This document shows positions 34,486 through 42,518 of a stretch of 64,000 nucleotides of DNA, piece by piece. Made by a program: the position numbers and the translations under genes. Within the stretch, counting starts at the first letter, position 1; each line of letters opens with the position of its first letter. This DNA comes from an uncultured bacterium (GTDB lineage: Bacteria; Bacillota; Clostridia; Lachnospirales; Lachnospiraceae): positions 8,774 to 72,773 of the forward strand of contig CAJMNR010000015.1 in assembly GCA_905214875.1 (NCBI GenBank), read 5' to 3'. The notes below the pieces were generated by a model, which ran no database searches, had not been told where the DNA came from, and saw only the letters and a list, made by a program, of their open reading frames with translations.

Positions 34486-35254
34486 TCTTGGTATTTCCTT
34501 TGGAGGGCTTAAGGCAGTGGACCGGTTTAATATTGAAATTGGTCCAAGCGAGCTAGTTGGGTTAATCGGTCCCAATGGCGCAGGCAAGACAACGGTATTT
34601 AATCTTTTGACTGGAGTCTATAAGCCGACAGAAGGTACCTTTTATTTAAATGGGGAAAAGATGAATGGAAAGTCCACACATCAGATTGTGGAAGCCGGTA
34701 TCTCTAGAACCTTTCAAAACATTCGTTTATTTAAGAAAATGTCAGTCCTTGAAAATGTCAAAGTGGCTTTGAACATGCATATGTCCTATTCTTTGGCAGC
34801 TTCTGTATTTCGTCTAAAGAAATACTGGAAGCAGGAAGAGGAGGCTACAAATAAAGCGATGGAGTTATTAAAAATCGTCCATTTGGAAGAAAAGGCAGAC
34901 TACATTGCTGAAAACCTCCCATATGGACAGCAACGAAGGCTAGAAATTGCTCGTGCACTTGCAACAGGCATGAAGCTGTTGTTATTAGATGAGCCGGCAG
35001 CTGGCATGAATCCAACGGAGACGGAAGAGCTACTTGAGATTATTCATGTGATTCGTGATAAGTTCAATATCGCCGTCCTTTTAATTGAGCATGATATGAA
35101 CTTCGTTATGAAAATATGTGAGCGGATTCAGGTTATCGACTATGGCATGACCATTGCAGCAGGAACGCCCGAAGAGATTGCCAATAATCCAAAGGTAATT
35201 GAGGCTTACCTTGGAAAAGATGAGGAAGAAGAGGAAGGGGTGGTCCTATGTTAG
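34448..35254 (+). CDS. livG: Branched-chain amino acid ABC transporter ATPase LivG
   Basis: 268 residues. Walker A 'GPNGAGKTT', signature 'LPYGQQRRLEIARALAT' (the LivG form of LSGGQ), Walker B 'LLLLDEPAAGMN' and switch histidine in 'LIEHDM'. The C-terminal 'VIEAYLGKDEEE' is standard for LivG. It overlaps livM upstream and livF by 7 bases downstream. It powers uptake with LivF. Confidence 0.95.
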   Translation: MDKESIPVLKTHDLGISFGGLKAVDRFNIEIGPSELVGLIGPNGAGKTTVFNLLTGVYKPTEGTFYLNGEKMNGKSTHQIVEAGISRTFQNIRLFKKMSVLENVKVALNMHMSYSLAASVFRLKKYWKQEEEATNKAMELLKIVHLEEKADYIAENLPYGQQRRLEIARALATGMKLLLLDEPAAGMNPTETEELLEIIHVIRDKFNIAVLLIEHDMNFVMKICERIQVIDYGMTIAAGTPEEIANNPKVIEAYLGKDEEEEEGVVLC

Positions 35255-35952
35255 AATTAAAGAATGTAAATATTAGTTACGGGGCCATTCATGCGGTACA
35301 TGATGTAAGCCTTTGTGTAAATGATGGGGAGATTGTCTCTTTGATTGGTGCCAACGGCGCAGGAAAGACAACAATCTTACATACGATTACGGGACTTAAA
35401 AAAGCTGTAAGCGGTTCCATTATGTACGACGGAACGGATTTATTAAAAACGGAAGCAAGCAAAATCATTAATCTTGGAATTGCCCATGTGCCTGAAGGAA
35501 GGCATATCTTTCCGGATATGACAGTAACGGAGAATCTAGAGATGGGTGCATATATTAGAAATGATAAATCGGAAATCCAAACGTCTATGAAAGAAATTTT
35601 TGAACGTTTCCCAAGATTAAAAGAACGAAGAAAGCAGATTGCAGGAACACTGTCTGGTGGAGAGCAGCAGATGTTAGCTGTTGGACGCGCACTTATGAGC
35701 CATCCGAAGATTCTTCTTATGGATGAGCCATCCATGGGACTTTCGCCTTTACTAGTAAAAGAAATCTTTGGAATCATCAAAGAAGTACATAAACAGGGCA
35801 TTACGGTCTTGCTAGTAGAACAGAATGCCAAGATGGCACTTACTGTTGCAAATCGTGCCTATGTATTAGAGACAGGAAGAATCTCCATGGACGGGGATGC
35901 AAATGAACTTTTAAATGATGAAAAAGTAAAGAAGGCATATCTTGGCCTTTAA
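35248..35952 (+). CDS. livF: Branched-chain amino acid ABC transporter ATPase LivF
   Basis: 234 residues. Walker A 'GANGAGKTT', LivF-specific 'HVPEGRHIFPDMTVTENLEMG', signature 'LSGGEQQMLAVGRALM', Walker B 'LLMDEPSMGLSP', and C-terminus 'VKKAYLGL'. It is the last gene of the liv operon. No terminator is obvious downstream. Confidence 0.95.
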   Translation: MLELKNVNISYGAIHAVHDVSLCVNDGEIVSLIGANGAGKTTILHTITGLKKAVSGSIMYDGTDLLKTEASKIINLGIAHVPEGRHIFPDMTVTENLEMGAYIRNDKSEIQTSMKEIFERFPRLKERRKQIAGTLSGGEQQMLAVGRALMSHPKILLMDEPSMGLSPLLVKEIFGIIKEVHKQGITVLLVEQNAKMALTVANRAYVLETGRISMDGDANELLNDEKVKKAYLGL

Positions 35953-36151
35953 CGTATATGTGTTTCCTATTTTGCAAGGGAAAAGGAAATTACAAAGAAA
36001 TCCGTAGTGGATATTGTAGAAAGTAGAGAATTGGTTGATCACAAATTCAGACATTTAAAATCTAAGTCTCCATAATTCGTAGAATTGCCTCCTTATAATG
36101 TCAAAAATAATTGAAATATTATTTTTTTTTAAGAAAAATAAAAAAATCATA

Positions 36152-36180
36152 TTGACAATAGTTTTTGCATATACTATACT
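36152..36180 (+). promoter_or_regulatory. Promoter of rpsP copy 2
   Basis: TTGACA-17-TATACT, identical in layout to the promoters at 28979 and 36634. Confidence 0.85.
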
Positions 36181-36186
36181 TAACAC

Positions 36187-36258
36187 CTGTAAAGAAAAAA
36201 ACTTTACAGCTTAGATTAACAATAATAAATCATATAGATTCATTACATTTCATGTAAT
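36187..36258 (+). ncRNA. Leader of rpsP copy 2: two hairpins
   Basis: Hairpin A at 36187-36209 (CTGTAAAG, seven A, CTTTACAG) is identical to copy 1. Hairpin B at 36242-36258 is ATTACAT-TTC-ATGTAAT. The spacing to AGGAGG matches copy 1. Confidence 0.65.
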
Positions 36259-36286
36259 AGAGTTATAGTCATAGGAGGAAATTACA

Positions 36287-36529
36287 ATGGCAGTTAAAAT
36301 CAGATTAAAACGTATGGGACAAAAGAAAGCACCTTTCTACAGAATTATCGTAGCAGATTCTAGATCTCCAAGAGATGGTAAATTCATCGATCAAATCGGA
36401 ACTTACGATCCAACAGTTGAACCAAGCGCTTTCAACGTAGATGAAGAAAAAGCAAAAACTTGGTTAGCTAACGGTGCTCAACCTACTGAAACAGTAGCTA
36501 AATTATTCAAAAACGCTGGTGTTCTTTAA
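36287..36529 (+). CDS. rpsP: 30S ribosomal protein S16, copy 2
   Basis: 80 residues with all S16 signatures. It is closest to copy 1 (differences I20, D41, T58). It sits directly upstream of ylxM-ffh but has its own promoter and terminator. The sequence just after the stop (TTAATTAGAA) is shared with copy 1 and not with copy 3, which points to copies 1 and 2 coming from one duplication. The reading frame is intact and optimised, so it is probably expressed. Confidence 0.95.
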   Translation: MAVKIRLKRMGQKKAPFYRIIVADSRSPRDGKFIDQIGTYDPTVEPSAFNVDEEKAKTWLANGAQPTETVAKLFKNAGVL

Positions 36530-36550
36530 TTAGAACACTCTCATATAGAA

Positions 36551-36587
36551 GACCTCTTCAGGAAATATTTCTTGGAGAGGTTTTTTC
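36551..36587 (+). terminator. Terminator after rpsP copy 2
   Basis: ACCTCTTCAGGAAA / TTTCTTGGAGAGGT with minor mismatches, followed by TTTTTT. Confidence 0.85.
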
Positions 36588-36633
36588 GTTTCTTAGAATT
36601 GGTTGCAACAGGGAAAAAAAGTCGAAAATAATA

Positions 36634-36690
36634 TTGACAACAAATTTTACATATACTATACTTACCACTGTAAAGAAAAATACTTTACAG
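36634..36690 (+). promoter_or_regulatory. Promoter and 5' hairpin of the ylxM-ffh-rpsP-khpA operon
   Basis: TTGACA (36634-36639) and TATACT (36657-36662) with a 17-base spacer, then hairpin A (CTGTAAAG / CTTTACAG at 36668-36690, loop AAAAATA). This is the same module as at rpsP copies 1 and 2. It lies inside a longer open frame, which confirms that ylxM starts at 36703. Confidence 0.85.
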
Positions 36691-36702
36691 GTGGTGATCA
36701 AT

Positions 36703-37113
36703 ATGAAAAACCAAGTTATTTCAGAAAATAATGAGGGTAAGAATAATAAGAATAAAACATCGACAAAGCTGGATCAGATCGTAGAATTATCATTGCTTTA
36801 TGATTTTTACGGAAAGCTACTAAAAGATCACCAGCGAGAAATCTACGAGGATTATATATTGAATGATCTCTCGTTAAGTGAAATTGCTTTGGAGCAAGAT
36901 ATATCCAGACAAGGCGTGCATGATGTCATTAAGCGATGCAGCAAGCAGCTAATGGATTATGAAGCCAAGTTACAACTGATTAAAAAGTTTAATAATACAA
37001 AGGATAGAGTAAATCAAATTAATGTTTATGCAAAAAGCATGAAAGAGACAGGACGTCTTGATAAAATAGATGAGATTGAAAAATTATCATACCAAATATT
37101 AGACGAGTTTTAG
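36703..37113 (+). CDS. ylxM: YlxM/p13-like helix-turn-helix protein of the SRP operon
   Basis: 136 residues from ATG 36703, preceded by GGTGGTGATC; earlier in-frame ATGs lie within the promoter. The core 'LSLLYDFYGKLLKDHQREIYEDYILNDLSLSEIALEQDISRQGVHDVIKRC' (in pieces) is the sigma-70 region 4-like HTH of the UPF0122 family. The N-terminus has an Asn/Lys-rich extension and the C-terminus a helical tail. YlxM is encoded with Ffh in Firmicutes and Mollicutes and has been linked to SRP function. It is 23 bases from ffh. Confidence 0.9.
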   Translation: MKNQVISENNEGKNNKNKTSTKLDQIVELSLLYDFYGKLLKDHQREIYEDYILNDLSLSEIALEQDISRQGVHDVIKRCSKQLMDYEAKLQLIKKFNNTKDRVNQINVYAKSMKETGRLDKIDEIEKLSYQILDEF

Positions 37114-37136
37114 AGAATTAGATGGGAGGTATGTTT

Positions 37137-38483
37137 ATGGCATTTGACAGTTTAACGGATAAATTACAGAACGTATTTAAAAACCTTAGAGGTAAAGGAA
37201 AATTATCAGAAGCTGACGTTAAGGCCGCTTTAAAAGAAGTAAAGATGGCATTACTTGAAGCGGATGTTAACTTTAAAGTTGTAAAGAACTTTGTAAAAGC
37301 AGTACAAGAAAGAGCAATCGGTCAAGAGGTAATGACTAGTCTGACACCAGGTCAGATGGTAGTAAAGATTGTTAATGAAGAAATGGTTAACTTAATGGGT
37401 GCGGAAACTACCGAAATCGCCCTTAAGCCAACGCAAGAGATTACCGTTATTTTAATGTGTGGTCTTCAAGGTGCTGGTAAGACAACGACTACAGCAAAGA
37501 TTGCTGGAAAGTTAAAACAAAAAGGTAGAAAGCCTTTACTTGTAGCCTGCGATATCTATCGTCCGGCCGCAATTGAACAGTTACAAATCAACGGTGAAAA
37601 ACAAGGCGTACCAGTATTTGCAATGGGTACAAGCCATAAGCCAGTTAATATTGCAAAAGCTGCCATTGAGCATGCAAACAAAAATGGTAATAACGTAGTA
37701 ATCCTGGATACAGCAGGTCGTCTTCATATTGACGAAGACATGATGAACGAGTTAATCGAAATCAAAGAGAACGTTAACATTGACCAATCCATCTTAGTAG
37801 TAGATGCGATGACTGGTCAGGATGCAGTAAATGTATCTGAAATGTTTAATGATAAAATCGGCATCGATGGTGTTATCTTAACAAAATTAGATGGTGATAC
37901 AAGAGGTGGTGCTGCACTTTCTATCCGTGCAGTAACAGGAAGACCAATTCTTTATGTTGGTATGGGTGAAAAACTTTCTGATTTAGAACAGTTCTATCCA
38001 GACCGTATGGCATCGAGAATCTTAGGTATGGGTGATATCTTAACATTAATCGATAAAGCGCAAGCAGAGATTGATGAAGATAAAGCGAAAGAGTTAGAAC
38101 AAAAGATGCGTAAAGCAGAGTTCAACTTTAACGATTATCTAGAACAAATGCAACAGATCAAGAACATGGGTGGTATCGCAGATATCTTAAGCATGATGCC
38201 TGGTATTGGAAGCAAGATGAAAGACATCGATATTCCGGAGGATGCTCTTAAAGGCGTAGAAAGCATTATCTATTCTATGACAAAAGAAGAAAGAGAAAAT
38301 CCTGCAATCATTAACCCTTCTAGAAAGAAACGTATTGCAAAAGGTGCAGGCGTGGATGTCAGCGAAGTAAATAAGTTAATGAAACAATTCGACCAAGGTA
38401 AGAAAATGATGAAGCAGATGTCTGGTATGATGTCAGGCAAAGGCGCGAAACGAGGTAAGTTCAAATTACCATTTGGATTTTAA
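37137..38483 (+). CDS. ffh: Signal recognition particle protein Ffh
   Basis: 448 residues from ATG 37137 (GGGAGG seven bases upstream); ATG 37122 overlaps that RBS. The N domain (1-~85) is followed by the G domain with G1 'GLQGAGKTTTTAKIA', G3 'DTAGR' and G4 'TKLDGDTRGG'. The Met-rich M domain (~300-448) binds 4.5S RNA and signal peptides ('KKMMKQMSGMMSGKG'). It targets nascent membrane and secreted proteins to the translocon. It is the second gene of the operon, before rpsP copy 3. Confidence 0.97.
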   Translation: MAFDSLTDKLQNVFKNLRGKGKLSEADVKAALKEVKMALLEADVNFKVVKNFVKAVQERAIGQEVMTSLTPGQMVVKIVNEEMVNLMGAETTEIALKPTQEITVILMCGLQGAGKTTTTAKIAGKLKQKGRKPLLVACDIYRPAAIEQLQINGEKQGVPVFAMGTSHKPVNIAKAAIEHANKNGNNVVILDTAGRLHIDEDMMNELIEIKENVNIDQSILVVDAMTGQDAVNVSEMFNDKIGIDGVILTKLDGDTRGGAALSIRAVTGRPILYVGMGEKLSDLEQFYPDRMASRILGMGDILTLIDKAQAEIDEDKAKELEQKMRKAEFNFNDYLEQMQQIKNMGGIADILSMMPGIGSKMKDIDIPEDALKGVESIIYSMTKEERENPAIINPSRKKRIAKGAGVDVSEVNKLMKQFDQGKKMMKQMSGMMSGKGAKRGKFKLPFGF

Positions 38484-38544
38484 TAAGTAATTGTTTTTGT
38501 GTGTGAGTGAGTTTTTCATGAGCAACAATTTACAATATAGATTT

Positions 38545-38562
38545 ATTACATGTATTTGTAAT
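38545..38562 (+). ncRNA. Hairpin B upstream of rpsP copy 3
   Basis: ATTACA-TGTATT-TGTAAT, in the same sequence context (ATATAGATTT before it) and at the same distance from the start codon as at copies 1 and 2. No promoter or hairpin A is present here, as expected inside the operon. Confidence 0.6.
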
Positions 38563-38595
38563 AGTTAGTTTTAATTTCAAGGAGGTGAAAATAAC

Positions 38596-38838
38596 ATGGC
38601 AGTAAAAATCAGATTAAAAAGAATGGGTCAAAAGAAAGCTCCTTTCTATAGAATTATCGTAGCTGATTCTAGATCTCCTAGAGATGGTAAGTTCATCGAT
38701 CAAATCGGTACTTACAACCCAACAGTTGAGCCAAGCGCTTTCAACGTTGATGAAGAAAAAGCAAAACAATGGTTAGCAAACGGTGCACAACCAACTGATA
38801 CAGTAAACAAATTATTCAAAAATGCTGGTATCCTTTAA
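38596..38838 (+). CDS. rpsP: 30S ribosomal protein S16, copy 3 (canonical operon location)
   Basis: 80 residues with the complete S16 signature. Relative to copy 1 it has I20, Q58, D68, N71 and I79. It is in the conserved ffh-rpsP-khpA order and is probably the ancestral copy. The ribosome binding site AGGAGGTG is very strong. It lacks its own promoter and depends on readthrough from ylxM-ffh. Confidence 0.96.
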   Translation: MAVKIRLKRMGQKKAPFYRIIVADSRSPRDGKFIDQIGTYNPTVEPSAFNVDEEKAKQWLANGAQPTDTVNKLFKNAGIL

Positions 38839-38901
38839 TTCATAACAATCAAATGAGTTTGCTCGTTTATTGTATGGAAGTATAACTAGTTTGATTAAAG
38901 C

Positions 38902-38929
38902 ACAAGTGAATGTTTTGGCATTCACTTGT
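38902..38929 (+). other. Hairpin between rpsP copy 3 and khpA
   Basis: Perfect 11-bp arms ACAAGTGAATG / CATTCACTTGT with a 6-base loop. There is no proper T-tract, so it is more likely an mRNA processing or stability element, or a partial attenuator, than a full terminator. Confidence 0.5.
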
Positions 38930-39004
38930 CTATTATGTGCAGATTTCAATTTTTGTTTACTCCCTATCGTTGCTTAAAAAATTTTAAGTCCGAGGTGAGA
39001 GATA

Positions 39005-39235
39005 ATGAAAGAATTAGTTGAAGTAATTGCTATGTCGCTAGTGGATCATCCAGAGGAAGTTGTAGTTACGGAAAATGAAACTGATGATTCAATTGTTGTT
39101 GAATTAAAAGTAGCTTCAGATGATATGGGTAAAGTGATCGGCAAACAAGGTCGTATTGCGAAAGCTATTCGTACTGTAGTTAAAGCAGCTGCAACAAAAG
39201 ATGAAAAGAAAGTTATTGTAGACATCCTACAATAA
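39005..39235 (+). CDS. khpA: KH-domain RNA-binding protein KhpA (YlqC)
   Basis: 76 residues. A single KH domain with the GxxG loop in 'VIGKQGRIAKAIRTVVKAA'. KhpA binds RNA with KhpB and influences cell division and growth in Firmicutes. It is in the canonical place after rpsP. A strong terminator follows directly, so rimM is not read from this operon here. Confidence 0.94.
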   Translation: MKELVEVIAMSLVDHPEEVVVTENETDDSIVVELKVASDDMGKVIGKQGRIAKAIRTVVKAAATKDEKKVIVDILQ

Positions 39236-39243
39236 CTTCTAAA

Positions 39244-39277
39244 GCCCCCTAAGGCCTTTGGCCTGGGGGTTTTTTTC
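39244..39277 (+). terminator. Terminator closing the ylxM-ffh-rpsP-khpA operon
   Basis: GCCCCCTAAGGCC / GGCCTGGGGGT hairpin with a long T-tract. Confidence 0.9.
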
Positions 39278-39325
39278 GTTATCACTATGGATGTGGAGAA
39301 TTTCTATATAAAGGAGATGTGTTTT

Positions 39326-40264
39326 TTGGAAGTTAGGAAAGAGGTTGTGCAGATTCAAGGAGTTCGGATGGGGATGGTGTTGCAGGCTTCGTCTTGGGAA
39401 AAACCAGTTTTGTTGGTGGTTCATGGGGGACCGGGGATGCCGGAATTCTTTTTGGAGGAGAAGTTTGGTTCGGGGCTTTGCGAAGAGTTTGTCGTTGTCT
39501 GGTGGGACCAGAGAGGGGCTGGACTTTCGTTTTCTAAAGAGACTAAGCTTAAGGACCTTACGGTCAGTAAGGGGATTCAGGATGTGATAGATGTTACCAA
39601 TTATTTAAGAGAACGATTTCATAAGGAGAAGATTTACATATTAGCGCATTCGTTTGGGACTTTTTTGGGAATTCAAGCGATTGCTCAGGCACCTGAGTTA
39701 TATGAAGCATATTTAGGGGTTGCACAGGTTATATATCAAAAAGAGTCGGAAAAACTTGCGTATGAGTACATGATAGAATATTATAAGAGAGCAGGTAAAA
39801 AAAGAACGGTCAGAAAGCTACTTAAGCATGACTATACTTCTAAGGAGTATAAGAAGATGCGTGACAGTCTCATGCATAAATCTGGGATTGGAACGATGCA
39901 TGACATGAAGTCAGTAGCGCTAGGCGTGTTTTTTGCCTCATTTTTCAGTAAGACCTATAGTTTTAAGGAAACGGTCAACCTATGGAGAGGGAGAGCACTT
40001 TTAAGACGCTCAGAGTTAGAGACAACTAAGCTGTCAGAACAATGGAATTTTAGAAATAAGATTACGAAAGTAAACGTTCCTGTGTATTTTTTCTCGGGAG
40101 TGTATGATTATACGGTAAATTATAAGTTAGTAAAAGGGTATTATATGAAACTAAAGGCTCCAAAAAAGAGGTATTATCTGTTCGAACATTCGGCCCACAG
40201 TCCGATGTTTGAAGAGCCGGAACGGATGTGTAACATCATCAAAAAGGACATTTTGAAGGAGTAA
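39326..40264 (+). CDS. Alpha/beta hydrolase, proline iminopeptidase-like (S33)
   Basis: 312 residues from TTG 39326, nine bases after AGGAG; an ATG at 39287 has no RBS. The S33 signature 'VVHGGPGMPEF' forms the oxyanion hole, 'WWDQRGAG' follows, and the nucleophile is in 'LAHSFGTFLG' (A replaces the usual first G). The catalytic Asp is probably in 'GVYDYTVN' and the His in 'EHSAHSPMFE'. The middle cap region is lysine-rich. It may cleave N-terminal proline or act as a general esterase. It is the first gene of the accessory block that separates khpA from rimM. Confidence 0.8.
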   Translation: MEVRKEVVQIQGVRMGMVLQASSWEKPVLLVVHGGPGMPEFFLEEKFGSGLCEEFVVVWWDQRGAGLSFSKETKLKDLTVSKGIQDVIDVTNYLRERFHKEKIYILAHSFGTFLGIQAIAQAPELYEAYLGVAQVIYQKESEKLAYEYMIEYYKRAGKKRTVRKLLKHDYTSKEYKKMRDSLMHKSGIGTMHDMKSVALGVFFASFFSKTYSFKETVNLWRGRALLRRSELETTKLSEQWNFRNKITKVNVPVYFFSGVYDYTVNYKLVKGYYMKLKAPKKRYYLFEHSAHSPMFEEPERMCNIIKKDILKE

Positions 40265-40282
40265 ACGAAAGGGTGAGATACG

Positions 40283-40846
40283 ATTACAGCATTACTTATT
40301 AAATATGGCATTATCGGGATTATGTTTGCAGGAGTTGCAGAAGCTATTTTGCTACCATTTCCTATGGAAGTCGTATCAGTGCCTATTTATTTGGCGAATC
40401 CAGGCCGAGCATTTTTATATGCCTGTATTTTAGTTATTTGCTCGGTCATTGGATCCTTTGTTGGGTATCAGGTGTCAGGCATGCTTGGTGGGATGTTTTT
40501 AAAAAAGGAGGAAGAACACAAAGCAATGATTAAAATCAAGGGGTGGTATGAGCGAAATGCCATCGTGACCTTGCTTACTTCGGCGGTGACACCGATTCCA
40601 TATGAACTTTATGTCGTTACGGCAGGGGTTCTAAAAATTGAGAAAAAAAGATTTTTTGCTGGCTGCTTGTTAAGTCGGCTGTTACGACATTTACCGCAAG
40701 GGATGTTAATAACATTTGGGGGAAATAAGTTAATAGAATTTGTGAAAGACCACATGGCGGTAGTCGTGTTTATAGTTGCCATCTTTGCTTTGGCAAGATA
40801 CTTTATCAATAAAAAAATAGAACTCAAAAAGAGTGAAATCGATTAG
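40283..40846 (+). CDS. DedA/SNARE-associated family membrane protein, apparent ATT start
   Basis: About 187 residues if started at ATT 40283. The family N-terminus 'ALLIKYGIIGIMFAGVAEAILLPFP' is encoded upstream of the first ATG (40322) and follows an in-frame TGA at 40274. AGGGTGAG ends five bases before the ATT, and no ATG, GTG or TTG lies between the stop and 40322. The rest has 'GSFVGYQVSGMLGG' and several helices ending in a basic tail. DedA proteins take part in lipid and envelope homeostasis. The gene starts 18 bases after the hydrolase. The start codon call is inference from RBS and conservation. Confidence 0.7.
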   Translation: MTALLIKYGIIGIMFAGVAEAILLPFPMEVVSVPIYLANPGRAFLYACILVICSVIGSFVGYQVSGMLGGMFLKKEEEHKAMIKIKGWYERNAIVTLLTSAVTPIPYELYVVTAGVLKIEKKRFFAGCLLSRLLRHLPQGMLITFGGNKLIEFVKDHMAVVVFIVAIFALARYFINKKIELKKSEID

Positions 40847-40942
40847 ATTACTATTAATAAGTTTGAAAAATAGAAGAATTTGGTTGGGAAGTTTTTGTAT
40901 GTTTTTCCGTACACTGCCGAAAATAGTAGGAGGCAGATTGTT

Positions 40943-42460
40943 ATGGAGGAATCAAAGAAAATGAAAAAGAAAATAACATTTCCAACGGCTTTTACGGTGT
41001 TATATATTGTATTGATCTTAGCAGCTTTATTAACTTATCTAATTCCTGCAGGATCTTATGCCAAATTATCCTACGATGTAGATCTTAACCTGTTTACAGA
41101 GACATTTCCAGATGGAACGACAAAGACCTTCGAAGGAACCCAGAAGACGTTAGATGATCTTGGTGTTCGAAATGATGTTGCGAAGTTTCAGGATGGTAGC
41201 ATTAATAAGCCGGTAGCCATTCCAGGCACGTATGAGCAGGTGACCAAGAATCCACAAGGAATCAAGGAAATCCTGATTGCACCAATTCTTGGCGTCTATG
41301 ATAGTATCGGAATCATATTATTCGTATTTATGATTGGCGGCGTAATTGGTGTCATCAATGAAAGTGGTGCGATTAATGCAGGTATTGCGGCTCTTTCTAA
41401 GGCGACGAAAGGTCATGAATACTTGTTAATCATATTTGTTACATTTTTGATTTCGCTAGGTGGAACGACCTTTGGATTGGCCGAAGAGACCATTGCCTTT
41501 TATCCGATTCTGATTCCGGTTTATCTGGCGGCAGGATATGATGCCATTGTCTGTATTGCGGCAATCTATTTGGGCTCGTCTATTGGTACTATGTTTTCCA
41601 CGACGAATCCATTTTCCGTCGTTATCGGTTCCAATGCCGCAGGCATTAGCTTTACAGAAGGAATTGCATTCCGTTTAATTGGCCTTGTAGTCGGTTTGGT
41701 CATTGTATTAGCGTATATCATTCGATATGCCAACCGAATCCATAAAGATCCGGAAAAATCACTGCTATACGAATTGCGGGAAGAGATGAAAGCACATTTT
41801 AGCAGTGAAGTGAAGGAAGAACCATTTACAACAAGAAGGATTATCATATTGATTCTGTTTATCTTAAGCTTTGTGCTTATGATCTTCGGGGTATCCAAAC
41901 TTGGCTGGTGGTTTGAAGAGATGACGGCTTTGTTTATCGTAGCCGGTGTCTTAATCGCCATTGTCGGCGGTATTGGTGAGAAAAAGTTTATCAGCACATT
42001 TATTGCAGGTGCGGCGGACTTTATGGGAGTTGGGCTTGTTATTGGTATTGCTAGAAGTATCAATATCATCTTGGAAAGCGGTTTGATTTCCGATACGATT
42101 CTGTACGGTTTATCCAATGTCGTATCTGGAATGAGTCCAAATCTATTTATCATCATTATGATGTTTGTATTTATGATTTTAGGCTTCTTTATTTCATCTT
42201 CCTCAGGACTTGCAACACTTGCCATTCCTATTATGGCACCGCTTGCTGACTCTGTTGGAGTGTCAAGGGAAGTTATCATTACCGCATTTATCTTTGGACA
42301 AGGACTTATGTCATTTATTACTCCAACCGGCTTGATTCTTGCCAGTTTGGAAATGGTTCATGTCACCTATGATAAATGGTTGCGATTTGTTTGGCCATTG
42401 CTATTGATCTTTGCAGTGGTGGCCATTGCAATCTTATTGATTGAAGTAAATTTTGCATAA
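40943..42460 (+). CDS. YfcC/DcuC-type C4-dicarboxylate or amino-acid carrier
   Basis: 505 residues from ATG 40943 (AGGAGG nine bases upstream). About 12 membrane helices start 'FPTAFTVLYIVLILAALLTYLIPAGSY' (in part), with a hydrophilic loop (~45-105) after the first, as in the YfcC family. Conserved blocks are 'LISLGGTTFGLAEETIAFYPI', 'GSSIGTMFSTTNPF' and 'FFISSSSGLATLAIPIMAPL'. Relatives exchange dicarboxylates or arginine/ornithine. The substrate is unknown. Confidence 0.82.
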   Translation: MEESKKMKKKITFPTAFTVLYIVLILAALLTYLIPAGSYAKLSYDVDLNLFTETFPDGTTKTFEGTQKTLDDLGVRNDVAKFQDGSINKPVAIPGTYEQVTKNPQGIKEILIAPILGVYDSIGIILFVFMIGGVIGVINESGAINAGIAALSKATKGHEYLLIIFVTFLISLGGTTFGLAEETIAFYPILIPVYLAAGYDAIVCIAAIYLGSSIGTMFSTTNPFSVVIGSNAAGISFTEGIAFRLIGLVVGLVIVLAYIIRYANRIHKDPEKSLLYELREEMKAHFSSEVKEEPFTTRRIIILILFILSFVLMIFGVSKLGWWFEEMTALFIVAGVLIAIVGGIGEKKFISTFIAGAADFMGVGLVIGIARSINIILESGLISDTILYGLSNVVSGMSPNLFIIIMMFVFMILGFFISSSSGLATLAIPIMAPLADSVGVSREVIITAFIFGQGLMSFITPTGLILASLEMVHVTYDKWLRFVWPLLLIFAVVAIAILLIEVNFA

Positions 42461-42480
42461 AAAATTCTAAACGAAAAATT

Positions 42481-42515
42481 AAGTGTGAGACTTCAAAGAA
42501 GTTTCACACTTTTTC
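42481..42515 (+). terminator. Terminator after the YfcC-type carrier
   Basis: AAGTGTGAGACTTC / GAAGTTTCACACTT with one mismatch, then TTTTT. Confidence 0.85.
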
Positions 42516-42518
42516 TGG

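Larger units (their letters stand above)
35953..36286 (+). other. Gene-free stretch of 334 bases between livF and rpsP copy 2
   Basis: The first ~150 bases show nothing recognisable and no clear terminator for the liv operon. An A/T-rich run at 36108-36148 precedes the rpsP promoter and leader hairpins. Confidence 0.5.

Noticed and set aside
36634..36702. A longer ylxM reading frame starting at 36634
   Set aside because: The region is occupied by a consensus promoter and 5' hairpin shared with two other genes, and the good RBS belongs to ATG 36703.
29108..38838. The three rpsP genes as an assembly duplication
   Set aside because: They differ at amino-acid and many synonymous positions and have unrelated far flanks, so simple misassembly of one locus is unlikely.
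38902..38929. A terminator between rpsP copy 3 and khpA
   Set aside because: The hairpin is perfect but is followed by CTATTATG, not a T-tract, so full termination is not supported.
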